A stretch of 64,000 bases of DNA, taken from contig NC_081413.1 in the NCBI RefSeq assembly GCF_030272615.1, forward strand, positions 329,368,802 through 329,432,801. Reading direction: 5' to 3'. The stretch is from Cryptomeria japonica (taxonomy: Eukaryota; Streptophyta; Pinopsida; Cupressales; Cupressaceae). Below the pieces are notes generated by a model. It was not told the DNA's origin, made no database searches, and worked only from the letters and a program-made list of their open reading frames with translations. The position numbers and the translations under genes were made by a program. This document shows, piece by piece, positions 1 to 12,583 of the stretch (position 1 is the stretch's first letter; each line of letters begins with the position of its first letter).

Positions 1-484
1 TCATAATTTTGGTCCACCCATAAAACATACATCTTAACTCTATCATCATAATTAAAGTCCTGCAAATCCAATAATGACATACATCCTCTCCAATTTATCC
101 TATTCTAGAATCATATAGAGTTCTTTATCATAAAGCATATAAATGAAGCATCAACATTCATCAATGTTATCAAATCACGAAATCATATACATTCTACATC
201 CAGACATAGCTGACATACGTTAAATCAAGATTATCCAATCAATGGATCTTTTAGGATTTCAAATTCATAACATATCAAAATGTACACCACAAGGTGCAAT
301 AACTCTATAGCTTGGTTCAATTACCTTTCTCACCAATCTATTTGTCTAACACAGTCCATTCTATTGAATTATAAAGCATTTATTAATAGGTCAAACATGG
401 TCAACTAAGTTAATCAAAGCTTGGTTTGGGGAAGGCCTTACACCAACTCATCAAATGATCTGATGGGAGGTGTTAGTTTAGACA
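1..484. other. No gene recognised
   Basis: AT-rich sequence left of the gag remnant of element A. Homology to the gag of element B (around 30.8 kb) can be followed by eye down to about 485 and not below. I see no convincing reading frame, RNA gene or repeat unit here. It may be decayed gag/pol of element A or a later insertion. Confidence 0.5.
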
Positions 485-1300
485 ACTACTCCATGGTTTT
501 CCCTCCCAAACTTCTTGGGAATAGTCTCATCAAGTAAGTGTCATCATGAGCAAACTTTAGGCTTAGGGTACAAAATTCCCAAACATGATCACGGGGATCA
601 CTTTTACCATCGTACTTGTCATACTTTGGTATATCTGAATTTGGGGGAAAAGGTGACATGTTTAATCTCCTGTCAAAAGGATAAGGAGTATCGCACTATG
701 GTTCCTTGTTGCATGTCCTACATTTGTTTTTGCAGTATTTGGATTTGTTGTGTAAGAGTGACCATGGGTGCATTTTTACTTCAAGGAAGAGCTTCCTCTC
801 TTTCATTAAGATTGTCCCGATTGCGGGCATGGTTGTGTTCATGGGTGTTGTCTTGTTTGTGTATGTTTTCTAGGTCATGTGTTTCTTCTGCTCTTTGTTG
901 GTCTTGATAGGCATAATTTATAGACCTTGTTCTTAAAATTCTTTCATCTATATTCTTTATGTTTTCAGTATCAAAATCTTTAGGAAGTTTAACTCCTTTT
1001 CTAGTTAGCATGAGTAGATATTTTTCTTTGTCTGCTTCAATAAGTCCTTCCATGAGCCTTTGGAATGATGGATTTTCTTAACACTCTTGGAGAAGTTCCT
1101 CGGTGATCTCTGTTTTGCCCATATTGGTATACTCATCAAAAGGGTTGGATAATCTATGACACATACTTGATTCTGATTGTGATTCTCTTTGTTTGTTTCT
1201 CTGAGATCGAGTGATAGTGGGCTTTTAGTAAATTTCTATCGTGATGAATTCTTCATCTTCTCTGGGAGTTATGGGTGGTGTTGGCGGTTCAGGTCAAACT
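485..1300 (-). pseudogene. Element A: decayed Gypsy gag, N-terminal half
   Basis: On the minus strand this encodes the first half of a Ty3/Gypsy capsid precursor. The clearest open piece is 781-1053, with a conserved acidic stretch (MEGLIEADKEKYLLMLTRKG) that aligns with the gag of element B at about 31.1-31.2 kb. Further on (550-700) the minus strand reads an IPKYDKYDG-type motif followed by DPRDHV, the usual entry to the retrotransposon gag domain, again matching B. Stops and frameshifts break it into at least three frames. The capsid core and everything downstream lie left of the window or are lost. Identity as Gypsy gag is seen by comparison with B; the lineage is inferred from B. Confidence 0.75.
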
Positions 1301-2057
1301 TCGTTATATGTGATACAAAATTGTGGGAATAAAGGGGGGTTAATCCTTCCTCCATAATTTAGGTGTTGGTTGAATTTTGTTTTCTGAATGTAAGCCCTAC
1401 TTCTCAAAGGTCCCTTGTCAAACTCGTTTGTTTTGCCTTGGATATACAATCGCATGTGACACAAGAATGCACGATGTGATGCAAAGAGTTGATGATTGAT
1501 ATAGAGAAATTTATTCCTTCTCGTAAGTGCCTTAGAACTAGGTTGTCTCTTCTTCAACTTAGTTTTGTGATGAAGACTTGTTCTTCTCAAAATATGAGGA
1601 GACCATACACGAATGATCAAAGGTTGACGTTGATGTTGGATTTGGATACTTCGTTTGAATACTCAAGTTTACTTTATCAAGTAGAGGTTTAGTTAGATTC
1701 TCCTCCATGACAAAGTGTGTCAAATGATATGGATAAAGTCTCCCGATATGGAAACTTGATTTGACAACTTAAGAATTAAACTAGGTATGTTGTTTTGATA
1801 GAATCCGTTTGATGGTGAAACTTTGATCATTGTTTTTGATACTTCCTGATTTTCTTGGATGAAGTCTTATCTCAACTAGTTGATGATTTGAAAAATTCGT
1901 TCTAAGAGTGCCCTGTTGAGTTTGGAATTTTTCTCACTGATGATTGGATTCAAAGTTTGGCTGCTGAGTTTGCTAAATGACCTGAAAGGGTTTGTGAAAC
2001 TATCGATAAATTTTCTCAAGGTACCTCATTTGCTCTTTGTTTTTCCAAGTTTTGATC

Positions 2058-2420
2058 ATGCACTAAGACAGAAACTGAATGCACTAAAGAATGTTCAAGA
2101 TGCGCTATAGAAATATCTCTATGCGCTAAGCTACCTCTCCTACGCACCAGTTTAGACTGTTTGAAACTAACTACTCTGCATGAGTTATGCGCTAATATGT
2201 CATGGTTACGCACTATTGTTTGTGCTGAAAGTGCTATGATATGTCTTGAATACGCTATACTGATGTTTAAATGTGCTAATCCGATGCTCAAAAGTGCTAC
2301 TAGAAATTTTACCAGTATGATATTGGTTATGTGCTAATTTGACTGATGAAAGGGCTAAGATTTGGTTCGAATGCGCTATATAATGGTTGCTACGCGCTAG
2401 GATGTTGCTCCTATGCGCTA
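2058..2420. repeat. TGCGCTA motif array, block 1 (element A leader)
   Basis: A short motif, best form (A)TGCGCTA(A/T), recurs about every 20-30 bases with unrelated sequence between copies. Exact TGCGCTA copies begin at 2101, 2122, 2188, 2372 and 2414. One-base variants (GCACTAA, GTGCTAA, CGCTATA, GGGCTAA) fill the gaps, giving about 17 units. Most variants are C-to-T or G-to-A changes in the GCGC core, as expected if methylated C was lost by deamination. Confidence 0.8.
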
Positions 2421-2685
2421 ACTGTCCTGATTTCTTTGTTTCTGCCATTTTGAAAACTAACACTTGTGATTTTGATGGATGATTTTCTAAAAAATAACTT
2501 GAAAACAAAGCACATAAAAGAGATAACAATTTTGCCTATGCTAAACAAGTAGTGTATGTTCTGTGAGGATGTGTTCAAATCCCCGATGTTTTTACTGGTC
2601 TAGTGAAAAATAGAATCTATGGTGGGCTTACACAAGCCTATTTTTTCTTCACTTCGGTTACATTTTGTCTTTTCTCTGTCAGAGT

Positions 2686-2950
2686 CATGCACTGGACTAC
2701 TGCACAGATGGGCTATAGAAAATTACCTATACACCACACTAGTTACTGAATGTGCTACATTGGTTACCAAATGCACTACATTGTCGCTCCAATATGCAGG
2801 AAAGAAACCAGGCTGTTATGTACTAACAGAGAGTTTGAATGCACTTGAAAAAGGGTCTGATGCGCTAAACAATACACCGAAAGCGCTATTGTTTGCCCCG
2901 AATGTGCTAATGAAAGTTTTTGACGCACTAAAACAGCATTCCCGCGTGCA
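2686..2950. repeat. TGCGCTA motif array, block 2 (element A leader)
   Basis: A second block of the same motif follows after a gap of about 260 bases. It has an exact copy at 2861 and variants such as GTGCTAC, GCACTAC, AGCGCTA, GTGCTAA and CGCACTAA. It ends about 50 bases before the primer-binding site. Confidence 0.7.
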
Positions 2951-3006
2951 TGAAATCTTGATCCAGCATCAAAAATGATATGATTTATGGGGATGTGCCC
3001 CACGGT

Positions 3007-3014
3007 GGGCACCA
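3007..3014 (-). other. Element A: probable primer-binding site
   Basis: The minus strand reads TGGTGCCCACCGTGGGG, starting four bases inside the LTR end at 3019. TGG at this position is the usual pairing partner of a tRNA 3' CCA. Element B has the same TGGTGCCCA at the equivalent place. I cannot name the tRNA with confidence. Confidence 0.65.
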
Positions 3015-3018
3015 GAAA

Positions 3019-4470
3019 TGTGTGCAGGAAATGAGGGTGACATAAATGTCTTGGTACAGGTTATAGGAACTATATTGAATAGCTCAATTTCCCAAGGGGT
3101 GTCCCATTGTTCTCTATCTCACAGGATCACTGAAGTCGATGTCTTTTCTCTTTGATCACTGAGAAAAGTGACTTAGGAATGACAACTCCAAGAAAGAGTG
3201 ATGTTTGAATTATTATGCATGAATGCATTCCTAGATATTTATGTTATTGAATCTATGATGATTAAGCTATCATAAAGAATATGATAAGATTAGCTAATTA
3301 TCCTAGCAATGATATACTAGTCTAACATGGATATTCTATGTTATTAGAATGCTTCTAAATGCTTATTAAGATGATTTATCAAAGAGAGGCTAAAATACTT
3401 AGTAATTAGACTATATGCATGAAAGATTATTGATTAGCAAAATGACTATAAGTTTGATACACAAAGACTTCTATATATGAAAATGAGGAATGAGAGCTCT
3501 ATTTATAAGGAAAATAGGGCAATGGATGGTCAAGATTGGATAATCTTAACATTGGCCAGGATTGAAAGTTATTCAATCCATGTTCACAATTCTCACCAAT
3601 GAAATGGTGACAATTGTCAACAAGAGGTTGCTTGAGGGGAGATGAAAGAAGCATTAAATGCTTGAGAAGATATGAAGGTTACCCTAGGAGGTAAGGGTTA
3701 ACGTTAGGTTAGTGTTATCCATTGGATAAAGCTTTTACCCAAGGGGTAAACTCTTGTGAAAGGGTTAAAGAAATAACCAAGGTTAAAGCCATGAATTCTT
3801 GATGAGACCCTTGGGTTAGATGAAGGTTGAGTTAGAGAGAAAGTCTCTAATCATGCAAGAAGGTTGAGTTAACCATTAATGGTTATGTAAGAGCCTTAAA
3901 TGGTTTGGAAGACTCTGAGGGTTAACTTGTTGAGGACATAAAGCCTTTAATGGTTTTCAAAGACTTTGGAGACTTTGAGAAGTGACTTCTCTTTGCTTAG
4001 GATTGTGACAATATTTAGGAGATGGATTAGGCTAAATTGGAAGTAATTAGAAGAATCTAGAAGGGAGTTAAAGAGGCAAGTGGGAGATGTAGGATTTTGC
4101 AAGTGAAGGAAAAAGGAATTTAATTAAAATAAAATTACTTTATTTCAATCAAATAGATGCAACTTGCATAAATACAAGTGGGGGATTTAAATAAATAAAT
4201 TAGATTTATTTATTTGCAAGGATCAATTTAATTAAATGTAAATTTAATTAAAAAGGGAGAAAGGGGAATTAATTAAATAAAGTGATTTATTTAATCAAAG
4301 GTTAGAAAAGGCTTAGGTGAACTTAATTAAATAAATTGAGTAATTTAATTAATCAAATAGATGAATATGAAGGAATTAATTAAATAAAATTTAATTAATA
4401 GGAAGAATGGGGTTAAAATAAATATTAAATATTCATTTAGGAAAGTGGTCAGATTTATACGTCTACAACA
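3019..4470 (-). repeat. Element A: 5' LTR
   Basis: About 1.45 kb bounded by TG at the primer-site side and CA at the far side on the plus strand, as expected for a minus-strand LTR. It sits directly next to the primer site and abuts foreign Copia sequence at 4471. The outer edge could be 4467 or 4470. It contains the same kind of AATTAATTAAATAAA-rich stretch as the LTRs of B. No second copy lies in the window. Confidence 0.65.
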
Positions 4471-6520
4471 CCGATTGAGGTTTAGTTGGGTAAAAATACC
4501 TCATTGATATATCTTTGAGTCTTTGGTTATGAGGCATATGCACATGTTCTTAGGGAGAAGTGAATCAAAGTTAGAGAATAGGGCTGTAAAATGTATCTTC
4601 ATTGGCTATGTTTTTGGTGTAAAGAGATAAAATATTTAGGACCTTGTGGTTGGGAGATTTTTATATAGAAAAAGTTTTCTCTTTAGAGAATTATTATTTC
4701 ATAGCATTCTAGCTAGAGAACGATGACAATAAATATGTAGTTAAAGTAACCCCAAAGACTATTGAACTAGAATCCCATGAAGTACTTGAAGAGGAAGAGG
4801 GTTTGGACAATTTGGAAATTTCTAAAAAATTATAGAGCCTCCACCTCAATCATTAAGGAGGACCACTCGGAAAATAAATCAAGTAGAAAAGCATACTCCT
4901 TTTGATTGGGTGTGCATTTTTTCTTTGATTATAAAAGTGACTATGGGTATGAATGACAAGTCTTAAAAGGTGGTCATAGATGGTGATATGACTATTTTAA
5001 GAAACATAACACATGAGACTTGGTATGTTTGATTGATAGACAAAATTCTATTAGATGCAATCGGTGTTCAAAAGAAAATTAGGGTCTAAAGGTGTGTTGA
5101 GAAGTGTAAGGAAATATTGGTTACAAAGTGTTATTCCCACTTTGAAAGAATGGATTATAATGATATTTCTTCCCGATAGAAAATATGATAATCATTCAAT
5201 TTCTATTATCTCGTGTTGTAATGTATAATCTTAAAGTTGATTAAAAGGATGCAAAGAAATTATTCCTTCAGGATGATTTGGAGGAAGATATCTATATGAC
5301 ACAGTTAGAGCACTACATTGAAAAAGGTAAACAACATTTAGTTTGTAAGTTGAAGAAATGTTTGTATAGTCTTAAGAAATATTCTAAAATGTGGCACCAA
5401 AACTTGATTCCTTTGAGTTAAGTTTGAGATTTTTGAGATCTAAATCAAATCATTAAACTTGATATATGTCAATTATAAGTTATTTTGAATAATGAAAAAA
5501 TTCAATTTACAATTCAAAATCTTATATTTCAATATAGTTTGGTATGGACTTATAGACAACCAGATGCATCCTTGGGATGGATATTAGAAGAGATAATGTG
5601 AATATAAATTTTTGGTTGGGTTAGAGTAAGTATGTGAAATCAATGTTGGTGTTCCTATTACAATGGGTAAAGATTTAACTAATGAAATTTATTCAAGTGA
5701 GATGGAGGATATGAAAAGAGTATGCTAGTGTAGTTAGAAGTTTAATGTACACTATGGTCTATACACCACCATACATTGTCCAAACAATGGGCTTCCTTAG
5801 AAAGTTTATAACTAATTCTAGATGAGTGCATTGGGATACTATAAAACAGACCTTCAAGTATTTGTCTGGTATCTTTGAGTATTCCTTATGTTATCATGGC
5901 TATCCTATAGGGAGAAAAAATTAGTTTGTATTTAGTTATTAATTGATTATATTAGGTTGGAGATATTGACAGTAGAAGATCCACCAATGGATGTATTTTC
6001 ACTATGTTTGTTGTAATCAACTAGATGAGTAATTGGTAGGTAGTGGTCACTTTCTCCACTATAGAATTTAATAACATGGTATAAACACATTCTTGTAAGG
6101 AATTTGTGTAGATTAAGATATTGTGTTTATATTTTTAGTCGGAGTTAGGATCCATTATGGATCATTGTGACAATTGAAGTCGCCTATTTTGGAAAAGAAC
6201 CTAACATTTCATGCAAGGACAAAGCATATTGATGTTCAATACTATTTTATTTGGGATATGGTAGAGGATGGAAGGGTGATGAAATAAAAATAACACTTTG
6301 AAGAATGATACAAATGTAATGATGAAGATAGTGAGCACAAAAAAATTAGGTAGTGTTATGAGTTTATAGGCCTCTCGGCCCCTAGCAATTAGATAATGGT
6401 GTTGATAACTGATTTTCTCTAGAAAAGTGTTTGACAAGTATGAGAATTTTGGGAAAGTTTTCTCAACCTTGCTCTTAATGTTAAGATTGTACAAAAAGTA
6501 CAATTTTTGGATATATTGTA
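4471..6520 (+). pseudogene. Decayed Ty1/Copia pol (end of integrase, RT, RNase H)
   Basis: Broken plus-strand coding sequence of a Copia polyprotein. At about 4510-4620 it reads a VFGYEAYAHV motif typical of the region after the integrase core. At about 5240-5400 it reads DDLEEDIYMTQ followed by LVCKLKKCLYSLKK, the RT palm region. At about 5720-5900 it reads SLMYTMVYTPPYIVQ and FKYLSGIFEYSLCYHG, the RT/RNase H connection, and near 6140-6240 the RNase H end with HFMQGQSILMF in place of the usual FHARTKHIDV. Stops and frameshifts are frequent. The 5' half (gag, protease, most of integrase) is missing; element A was probably inserted here, so it may continue left of the window. Confidence 0.85.
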
Positions 6521-7140
6521 GAAAATCTCAATTTTTGGGCTACAAGTTTGGCTTTGGCCAAAATAAATATTCATGATTATTTAGCACTACATATGATGGA
6601 AATTGTTGTGTGTGTATATTTGATCTCATCAATTTAAAATAGAGATGGCACAATTGTCCTAATGTATCAAAAGTCATAGCCTTTAAAATTTTGCATAAGA
6701 AATGTAAAAAGTTGTTTGATATATAAAAGAGCTATATAGAGGAGTTACGCCTATCAACCAACTTATTATACATGTTATGACATGCTATATGGAATATTTG
6801 ATAGGGGGATAATTTGGGTATCTATTTTATATGGTTTTAGCTTGTGGGTTTTTAAAACCTTTTGATGGTTTTGACTTTTATATCTCCTATATACTAGATG
6901 ATTTAGGTGGAGGTTGTGTGTTGAGTTTTGTAGACATTGTTAATCTATTTGAATTTTTCTGTATCTCTATTATGTGATACTCTTATATAGGTTTTCTCTA
7001 GAAGTATATTGTAACCATTGTTTACTAAGTAATGCATTGAATTTATTTAGAGTGTGGAGATTTTCTCTCAAAAGATTCTCTCTCATGTACACCTATATTT
7101 ATTATTTCTCTCATGTTTAAATATTTTCTTACTTTTTTAA
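6521..7140 (+). repeat. Probable 3' end and LTR remnant of the Copia element
   Basis: A purine-rich stretch (GATAGGGGGA, about 6800-6810) follows the decayed RNase H at the distance expected for a polypurine tract. Downstream sequence to about 7140 has LTR-like, T-rich, promoter-like composition. There is no second copy in the window to prove it is an LTR, and its end is uncertain. Confidence 0.4.
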
Positions 7141-8987
7141 TTGTTAAAATACCAAAATTTCATGATATTCTCCTTGGAATATGAATGTAAGATGATTTTT
7201 TTCATACTTTGCTTCCTTTCATCAATTGAGATCTAATCTAATTATAGGTCAAACATGAACATAACCATACAACCACAAAATAATGTAATATAATGTGAGA
7301 CAATATTAAATTTTAAATAAAATGAAAGAAATGAAAATAAAACCAAGAATCATAAGTAAAAATGCAATATCCCAAGCTCAAATAGATCAAGGAAATACAT
7401 ATCACCTAACCCACCCACCTAACATCTACTTATATGGTCACTATAGCATCTACCAAGTGATAGAGATATCATCTTTAGAGTGGTTACAGTAAGATCATCC
7501 ATCCAACCAAGGCCTTGTAGATGTACAAAATTATTTTTATTTCTCTATACAATATAGGCCACCTAGACACTTATTTGATAGTAGTTATTTTTTTCTTACA
7601 TATACACACTCAAGAATTCAAGCTAGATAGATTGTGTACCTTGGTGTAATAGTTATAACTAATTATTTTATTTATAAAATTTCATAAATCGTCAAGAAAT
7701 ATATCAAATTCTAATAAAGATGGGTGGTTTATAACATTGAGTGTGTAAACATGGTTAAGGTTTATAGTGACTTGCATGAACATAATATAACATGTCAATA
7801 TAAATGGTGGCCTTCTCAAATTCCTTCTTCCTATTTATTTCTATTTATGCAATTCTCCTTCAAGAAAACTCTTATGTGACCATCACCCCTCTAGGTTACT
7901 CCTCCCATTTGTGAGTCCACAACTATGTATGCTTATGAATTTCCTTTTAACTATTTGAGATTATTAAGATGAGACCAAGAATTTACAGCAATTAATAAAT
8001 GAAATAAAAACACACAATAAATAAAATCAAACTCTAAACTATATGCAAACCTTTGATTGAGTGAACAAGTATATTTTATTGTGTTGTGATGGATGTGGAT
8101 GCTCAAATAATTGTGCAATATTTTTGTAGCATGATGATGATTTCTTATAGATTTTCTCCTCTTTTTTTTGCAATGAGGAAGAATAGATAGATTTATAAGC
8201 TTTTCAATGAGGAGATAAATAGTTGATATTAATTTACCTAATTTAGAAACTTAAGTATGTTCCCTATGTTAATTTGAAATTGATTTGTGTGACTTTTGTT
8301 TTTTTGATTTATAAATGTACAAGCATAAATTGGGAATTGAAAATTGAATTGATCAAATCAATGGAAGATATTTCTTTTTGAAAATGTCATATTGAGAGGA
8401 TATTTAATTAATTGTGTACATAAAGTTTATTTAGGAATTGATTAATGACTAATAATAAATTATTAATTAATTATGATATGATATTAATAAATATTAAAAA
8501 TAATCAATTCATAAATTAACTAATTAAGAAATGATTAATCAATTAGTATTGATAACTAATTATTGAATGGAATATGATGATATAGTGCTATTTAATTGAT
8601 TAATTAATGTGGGGATGTTAGAGTAAATTAGCTTGGATGAACTAATGTGTAGAATTAATGATTGAAAGTGATGATATTTAGAAATCCACAATAATAAATA
8701 TGTTGGACCATATCAAAAATATCTTCTCTTACTTTTATTATCTTATTTTCCTAATCATATCATGGGCTTTCCATCTATTTGATTGGTTGATTTATGATAC
8801 ACATTTATTCTATAGACATCCTCCCTGGAATTTTGTATTATGGCCTTGATTGATCTCCTTAGAATTTTACAACTTCGTCAAGCATTGACCTTAATTAATA
8901 AGTCTATTTTTTTGCTAGCTTCCCATGTCAATGTCTTGGCATTTACTTATACATCCAAAAATGCTATATAGTATCATGCAATGTTTA
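7141..8987. other. AT-rich intergenic sequence, no gene recognised
   Basis: Low-complexity, AT-rich sequence with many TTAATTAA-like runs between 8400 and 8620. I find no protein homology on either strand, no RNA gene and no tandem repeat of note. It is the left flank of element F. Confidence 0.55.
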
Positions 8988-9904
8988 TGTAAGGTGGTGA
9001 AAATTTAAGGCTTCACCACTTGGATTGATAAAGACACCAATTTTACTTGGGACCAACCTTACATTAAGGAGGGAATTGAATTTGATTGATCCAATCCTAA
9101 AAGGGTTGAATACAGATCAAACTAATCCTCATTGTTTAAGGTGAAACTAAATTTGAATTAGGGTTAAATTGTAATGCTATAACTAGGACAAACATTGAGA
9201 AATTAACATAAAATAATTGTAACAGAATGTTCTAGATATCATGCAGAGTTGTAAACTTAGATTTGAGGATGAAAAATGGATTAGAACCTATAATCGAAAG
9301 TTTGGGCAGAATTGTTTGGACTAGGGGGAGAAAGCATCTTGGTCCTCTAAATATCGAGGGTGGAAAAACTTGATATTTTTTTGATCAATATGACACATAG
9401 AATCCACTGTCAGAAGATCGTCAAAAATTTCTGGGACCGATGGGAGTTGATCATCTTGGTCCTTCACTTTTTGCAGCTTCAAAAGTTGAGTCTGAATGTT
9501 GTTGTCTATTATGCTAGAAACCTCACTCACAACTCCTGAGACAATTCCCTGCACACAAAAATAAGGAAATAGGGTTGTTGATGGGGGTTTTCCTTTCAAA
9601 CCCCAATTTAGGAATTAACCTTAAATTAAATTGAAATAGGAATATATAAATTTTGAAGTAAATGTTGGATGATATACCTTAGATCTACAATGATTGATGT
9701 AGGTTGATGATGCAATTCTCTTTGAATGTGATCACAAGTTTTGATGCAATAACATGACAACACATAGAAAAGTCAAACACAAAAATATGCTTGCATGAGG
9801 ATTGATGTGATTTGCTCCATGATGCTTAAAGAATATGGTGGGATGAAATGTTTATTTGAATTCTTGAGAATACTTGATGTAGATGTGGATGATATAGTAT
9901 GAAT

Positions 9905-10333
9905 TGTTAGGATTAATGATAGTCCCAAAGATACTAAGAGGGGGGGTGAATCAGTATCTAACTGGTCAGCAGAATATTTAATCTTATTAAGAACTTTGCA
10001 TTCCAAAACAGTGTACTGGTAAATAAGAATTAATGCAATAAATAGGAACAGTAAAGACAACATAGAAAACATACCATAACACAAGATGTTTAACGAGGAA
10101 ACCCGGTGTGGGAAAAAACTCGGTGGGATTTGTGACCCACAATATTCACTCACTGGCCAATGAATAAATATTACTTACATTGAGGGGCCTGCACATGCAG
10201 GAAGGCCAACTTCCTAGAGCTCACTTCTCAATAAGAGTCACATTGACTACAAAAGTGGATTATGAAATCCAATACAATGTATTGCTTCAAAGTAGCATCA
10301 ACTATGTCAGGTTCAGTACTGGTTTAACCTCAT
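9905..10333 (+). repeat. Element G: left inverted terminal repeat
   Basis: It matches the reverse complement of about 13149-13607. Landmarks shared in order are TGTTAGGA, AGAGGGGGGGTGA, GTGGGAAAAA, CCCACAAT, CTGCACATGC, GGCCAACTTCCTAGAGCTCA and TTCAGTACTGGTT. Conservation is uneven, with substitutions and small indels. Confidence 0.75.
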
Positions 10334-10943
10334 ACAATAACCAAAAACCTTCATTGTCACTTATATCACCTTATACATAATTCACAATTCTTATCCATAC
10401 CTTATTCACAAATGACCTATAAGATCTCATACATATATATGAGTCTTTTACAATACACCTTGTCGGCTTTACAAAAGATAATTACAATTAAATACAATAA
10501 ACAAAAGTTTATTCCCTGTCCGCTGGGGTGTCCGTATGCATTGTAGCCACTGCCAGTGAAGTGTATGTTGGTGTATGTAGATGTTTATGCTGGTGTCGAT
10601 GCCTTCTGGTAGCCTTACCAGATGAGTGCTAGAAGGTTGCCAGATGGTTGCCAGTAGGTTGCCATCAATGACAGCACCATCATTCTCATAAGAGTGTAGA
10701 ATGCCAACAATCTCCCCCTTTGGCAATGATGGCAACACTCATGAGAAAAATCAAAAAACTGTTCCAAAAAGTGAAGTCCAAAAAGTTACCAGAAGTATGT
10801 GCTCCCCCTAAGCAGATGATCTCCTCTAATTAATCATTTTTCTCTATCCACTACTCCCCCTTTGATATCAATAACAAAGGTTGTCAAAATTGTCAAGCGA
10901 GTGCAAAATTTCACCTCAAATTTTGTAACCGGTTGGTTACAAT
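10334..10943. other. Element G: non-coding interval
   Basis: Sequence between the left inverted repeat and the end of the coiled-coil ORF. It contains repeated TTGCCAGATGGTTGCCAGTA-like words near 10610-10665. I see no gene. Confidence 0.5.
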
Positions 10944-12583
10944 CTAAAATATGTCTGCCAAAACCAAATTTAAACTTTGCATGAATCTATTGTTGTCATT
11001 TAAGGTTGCCTGAGTCTGTTGGATTTTGTCGGTGAGATGATGCATATGCTCTTTCGGTGATCTTTCTCCTTGAAGTAATGCCTTAGAGATCTCATTCCTC
11101 GGAGAGATAAGATTATCCCGCTTAGGACTATGTTTATACTTAAGCTCTCTGGCATTTTCCTTAATCCTTGCTTTTTCTTTCTCAAATTTCTCCAGCTTCT
11201 CCTCAAATCCTGCTATTTCTTGCTCAATAACTGATATAGGTTCGGATGAACCAATTATGTTATCAGCTATATCATCTATCTCCTTCTGTACTCTGCTTAT
11301 TTCCTTTTCAATGTCCTTTGTCAACAGATGTGGCTTGCATGTTTCTCTGTACAACTCCTTATATTCCAAAATTGTAGTATTAAGTGCCAATAAAAGTGTG
11401 TTTATATGTTCTGTGCACTTCTTTATTGTATCCTCAAAGAATTTTCCCTTTCCTTTTCAATTTTCTCTTTGAATGTATCGTCATTCACCTTATCAACTGT
11501 TATTACATTGTCAGTAATGAATTTGGACAATGTTTCCAACTGACCTAAAGAATCCTTTACATGATCTATAGTACATTTTGGTGCAATCATCTTAAGAATT
11601 GGTATTGTATCATCAATTGCCTTGTAGGCCAATGCATTACAGTCAATTATCTTCTTGATAGAGTCCAAGAGTACCTCTGTCACATTGGTAGGCCTGAATT
11701 CACTTAATGAAGTACCGGATGTCTGACCAACTATCTTAATTACCTCAATGCTTCCAACATTTGTAACCATTTTTCTTGTGTTATCCTCTGGTGGATCAGT
11801 TTGAGTTTGCATTTCAACTAGCAATGGTTTGGGTTTCTCAGTGATTATCGGTTTCACTACCTCAATATGTACATGTGCCTTTGTTGGTGTCTCTGTCAGT
11901 TTCTCTGTGCGCTCAACTATCGATATCTCTATCTCAGTAGGTTTCTCAGTGCTAGCATCTATACTACTAGTATTCATTGCAGTATCCAATGGTTGTTTAG
12001 TTTGTCGTGTTTTCTATGTTTGCTCTGTTTGAATCTCAACCTCAACAGTCTCTGTCGATTGCTTAGCAATGTTTCCACTATCAGCAATATCATTCTTTAC
12101 CTCTATATTGTCATTATCCACAACAATGTTCACTTCCTGAGTATCCACATTCATGGTGAATAAAATTTCAAAATCAAGATTGGTGTCATCATGTGTTATA
12201 CCTTCACTGTCAGTAGTCAGTGTATCAACAGTATGTATCAGTGCAGTGTCCATAGGTGGTGGTAAGTTGTCAGTTATCTTGATATTTGGTATTCCACCAA
12301 CTTTACCTTTCCCTTTGTCCTTATCCTTCTAATAAAAATTTAATGTTTTCTTCAGCCTATTCAATTCTTCTTGTTTTTCTTTTTCAACAAAAAAGATATC
12401 CCATTTATCAGTCATTTCCTCTGAAATCTCATTAACTCTACCAGCCATCAAACTTACTTGTCGGCGACCACTGGCAAAAACTGACCTGTTAGCTTCACAA
12501 ATTAGATCGTCAATTTCTTCTTTAGAGTTAACTAGATGTACAACTAGAAGTTTTTCAACTTTAATTTTCTTGTCCAATTCCAT
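10944..12583 (-). pseudogene. Element G: broken ORF for an unknown coiled-coil protein
   Basis: Minus-strand coding sequence in four main open pieces: 12329-12583, 12014-12253, 11423-11989 and 10944-11390. The order along the protein is a charged N-terminal part (RRQVSLMAGRVNEISEEM), a low-complexity Thr/Glu/Val-rich middle (KPTEIEISIVERTEKLTETP), a leucine-rich segment (VLLDSIKKIIDCNALAYKAI) and a C-terminal coiled coil (EEKLEKFEKEKARIKENARE). I do not recognise the family. Its layout, with a disordered middle and a coiled-coil end, resembles the C-terminal half of the ORF in element C. No catalytic motif is visible. Stops and a frameshift near 11400 make it a pseudogene. Confidence 0.6.

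Larger units (their letters stand above)
1301..3006 (-). other. Element A: 5' leader (untranslated) between primer site and gag
   Basis: About 1.7 kb lies between the putative primer-binding site and the start of gag. No open frame here resembles a known protein. The open minus-strand stretches near 2016-2529 are kept open by a repeated short motif that reads as LAH or IAH, so they are not good evidence for a gene. The region is dominated by the TGCGCTA array listed separately. Element B has a leader of similar length in the same place. Confidence 0.6.

Noticed and set aside
2016-2529. Open minus-strand frames of 91 and 107 codons with a repeated LAH/IAH pattern
   Set aside because: The pattern is the translation of the TGCGCTA array; no protein similarity, and spacers are unrelated.
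2058-2950. CRISPR-like array
   Set aside because: Repeat word is only 7-8 bases, spacing varies, and the context is a plant retroelement.
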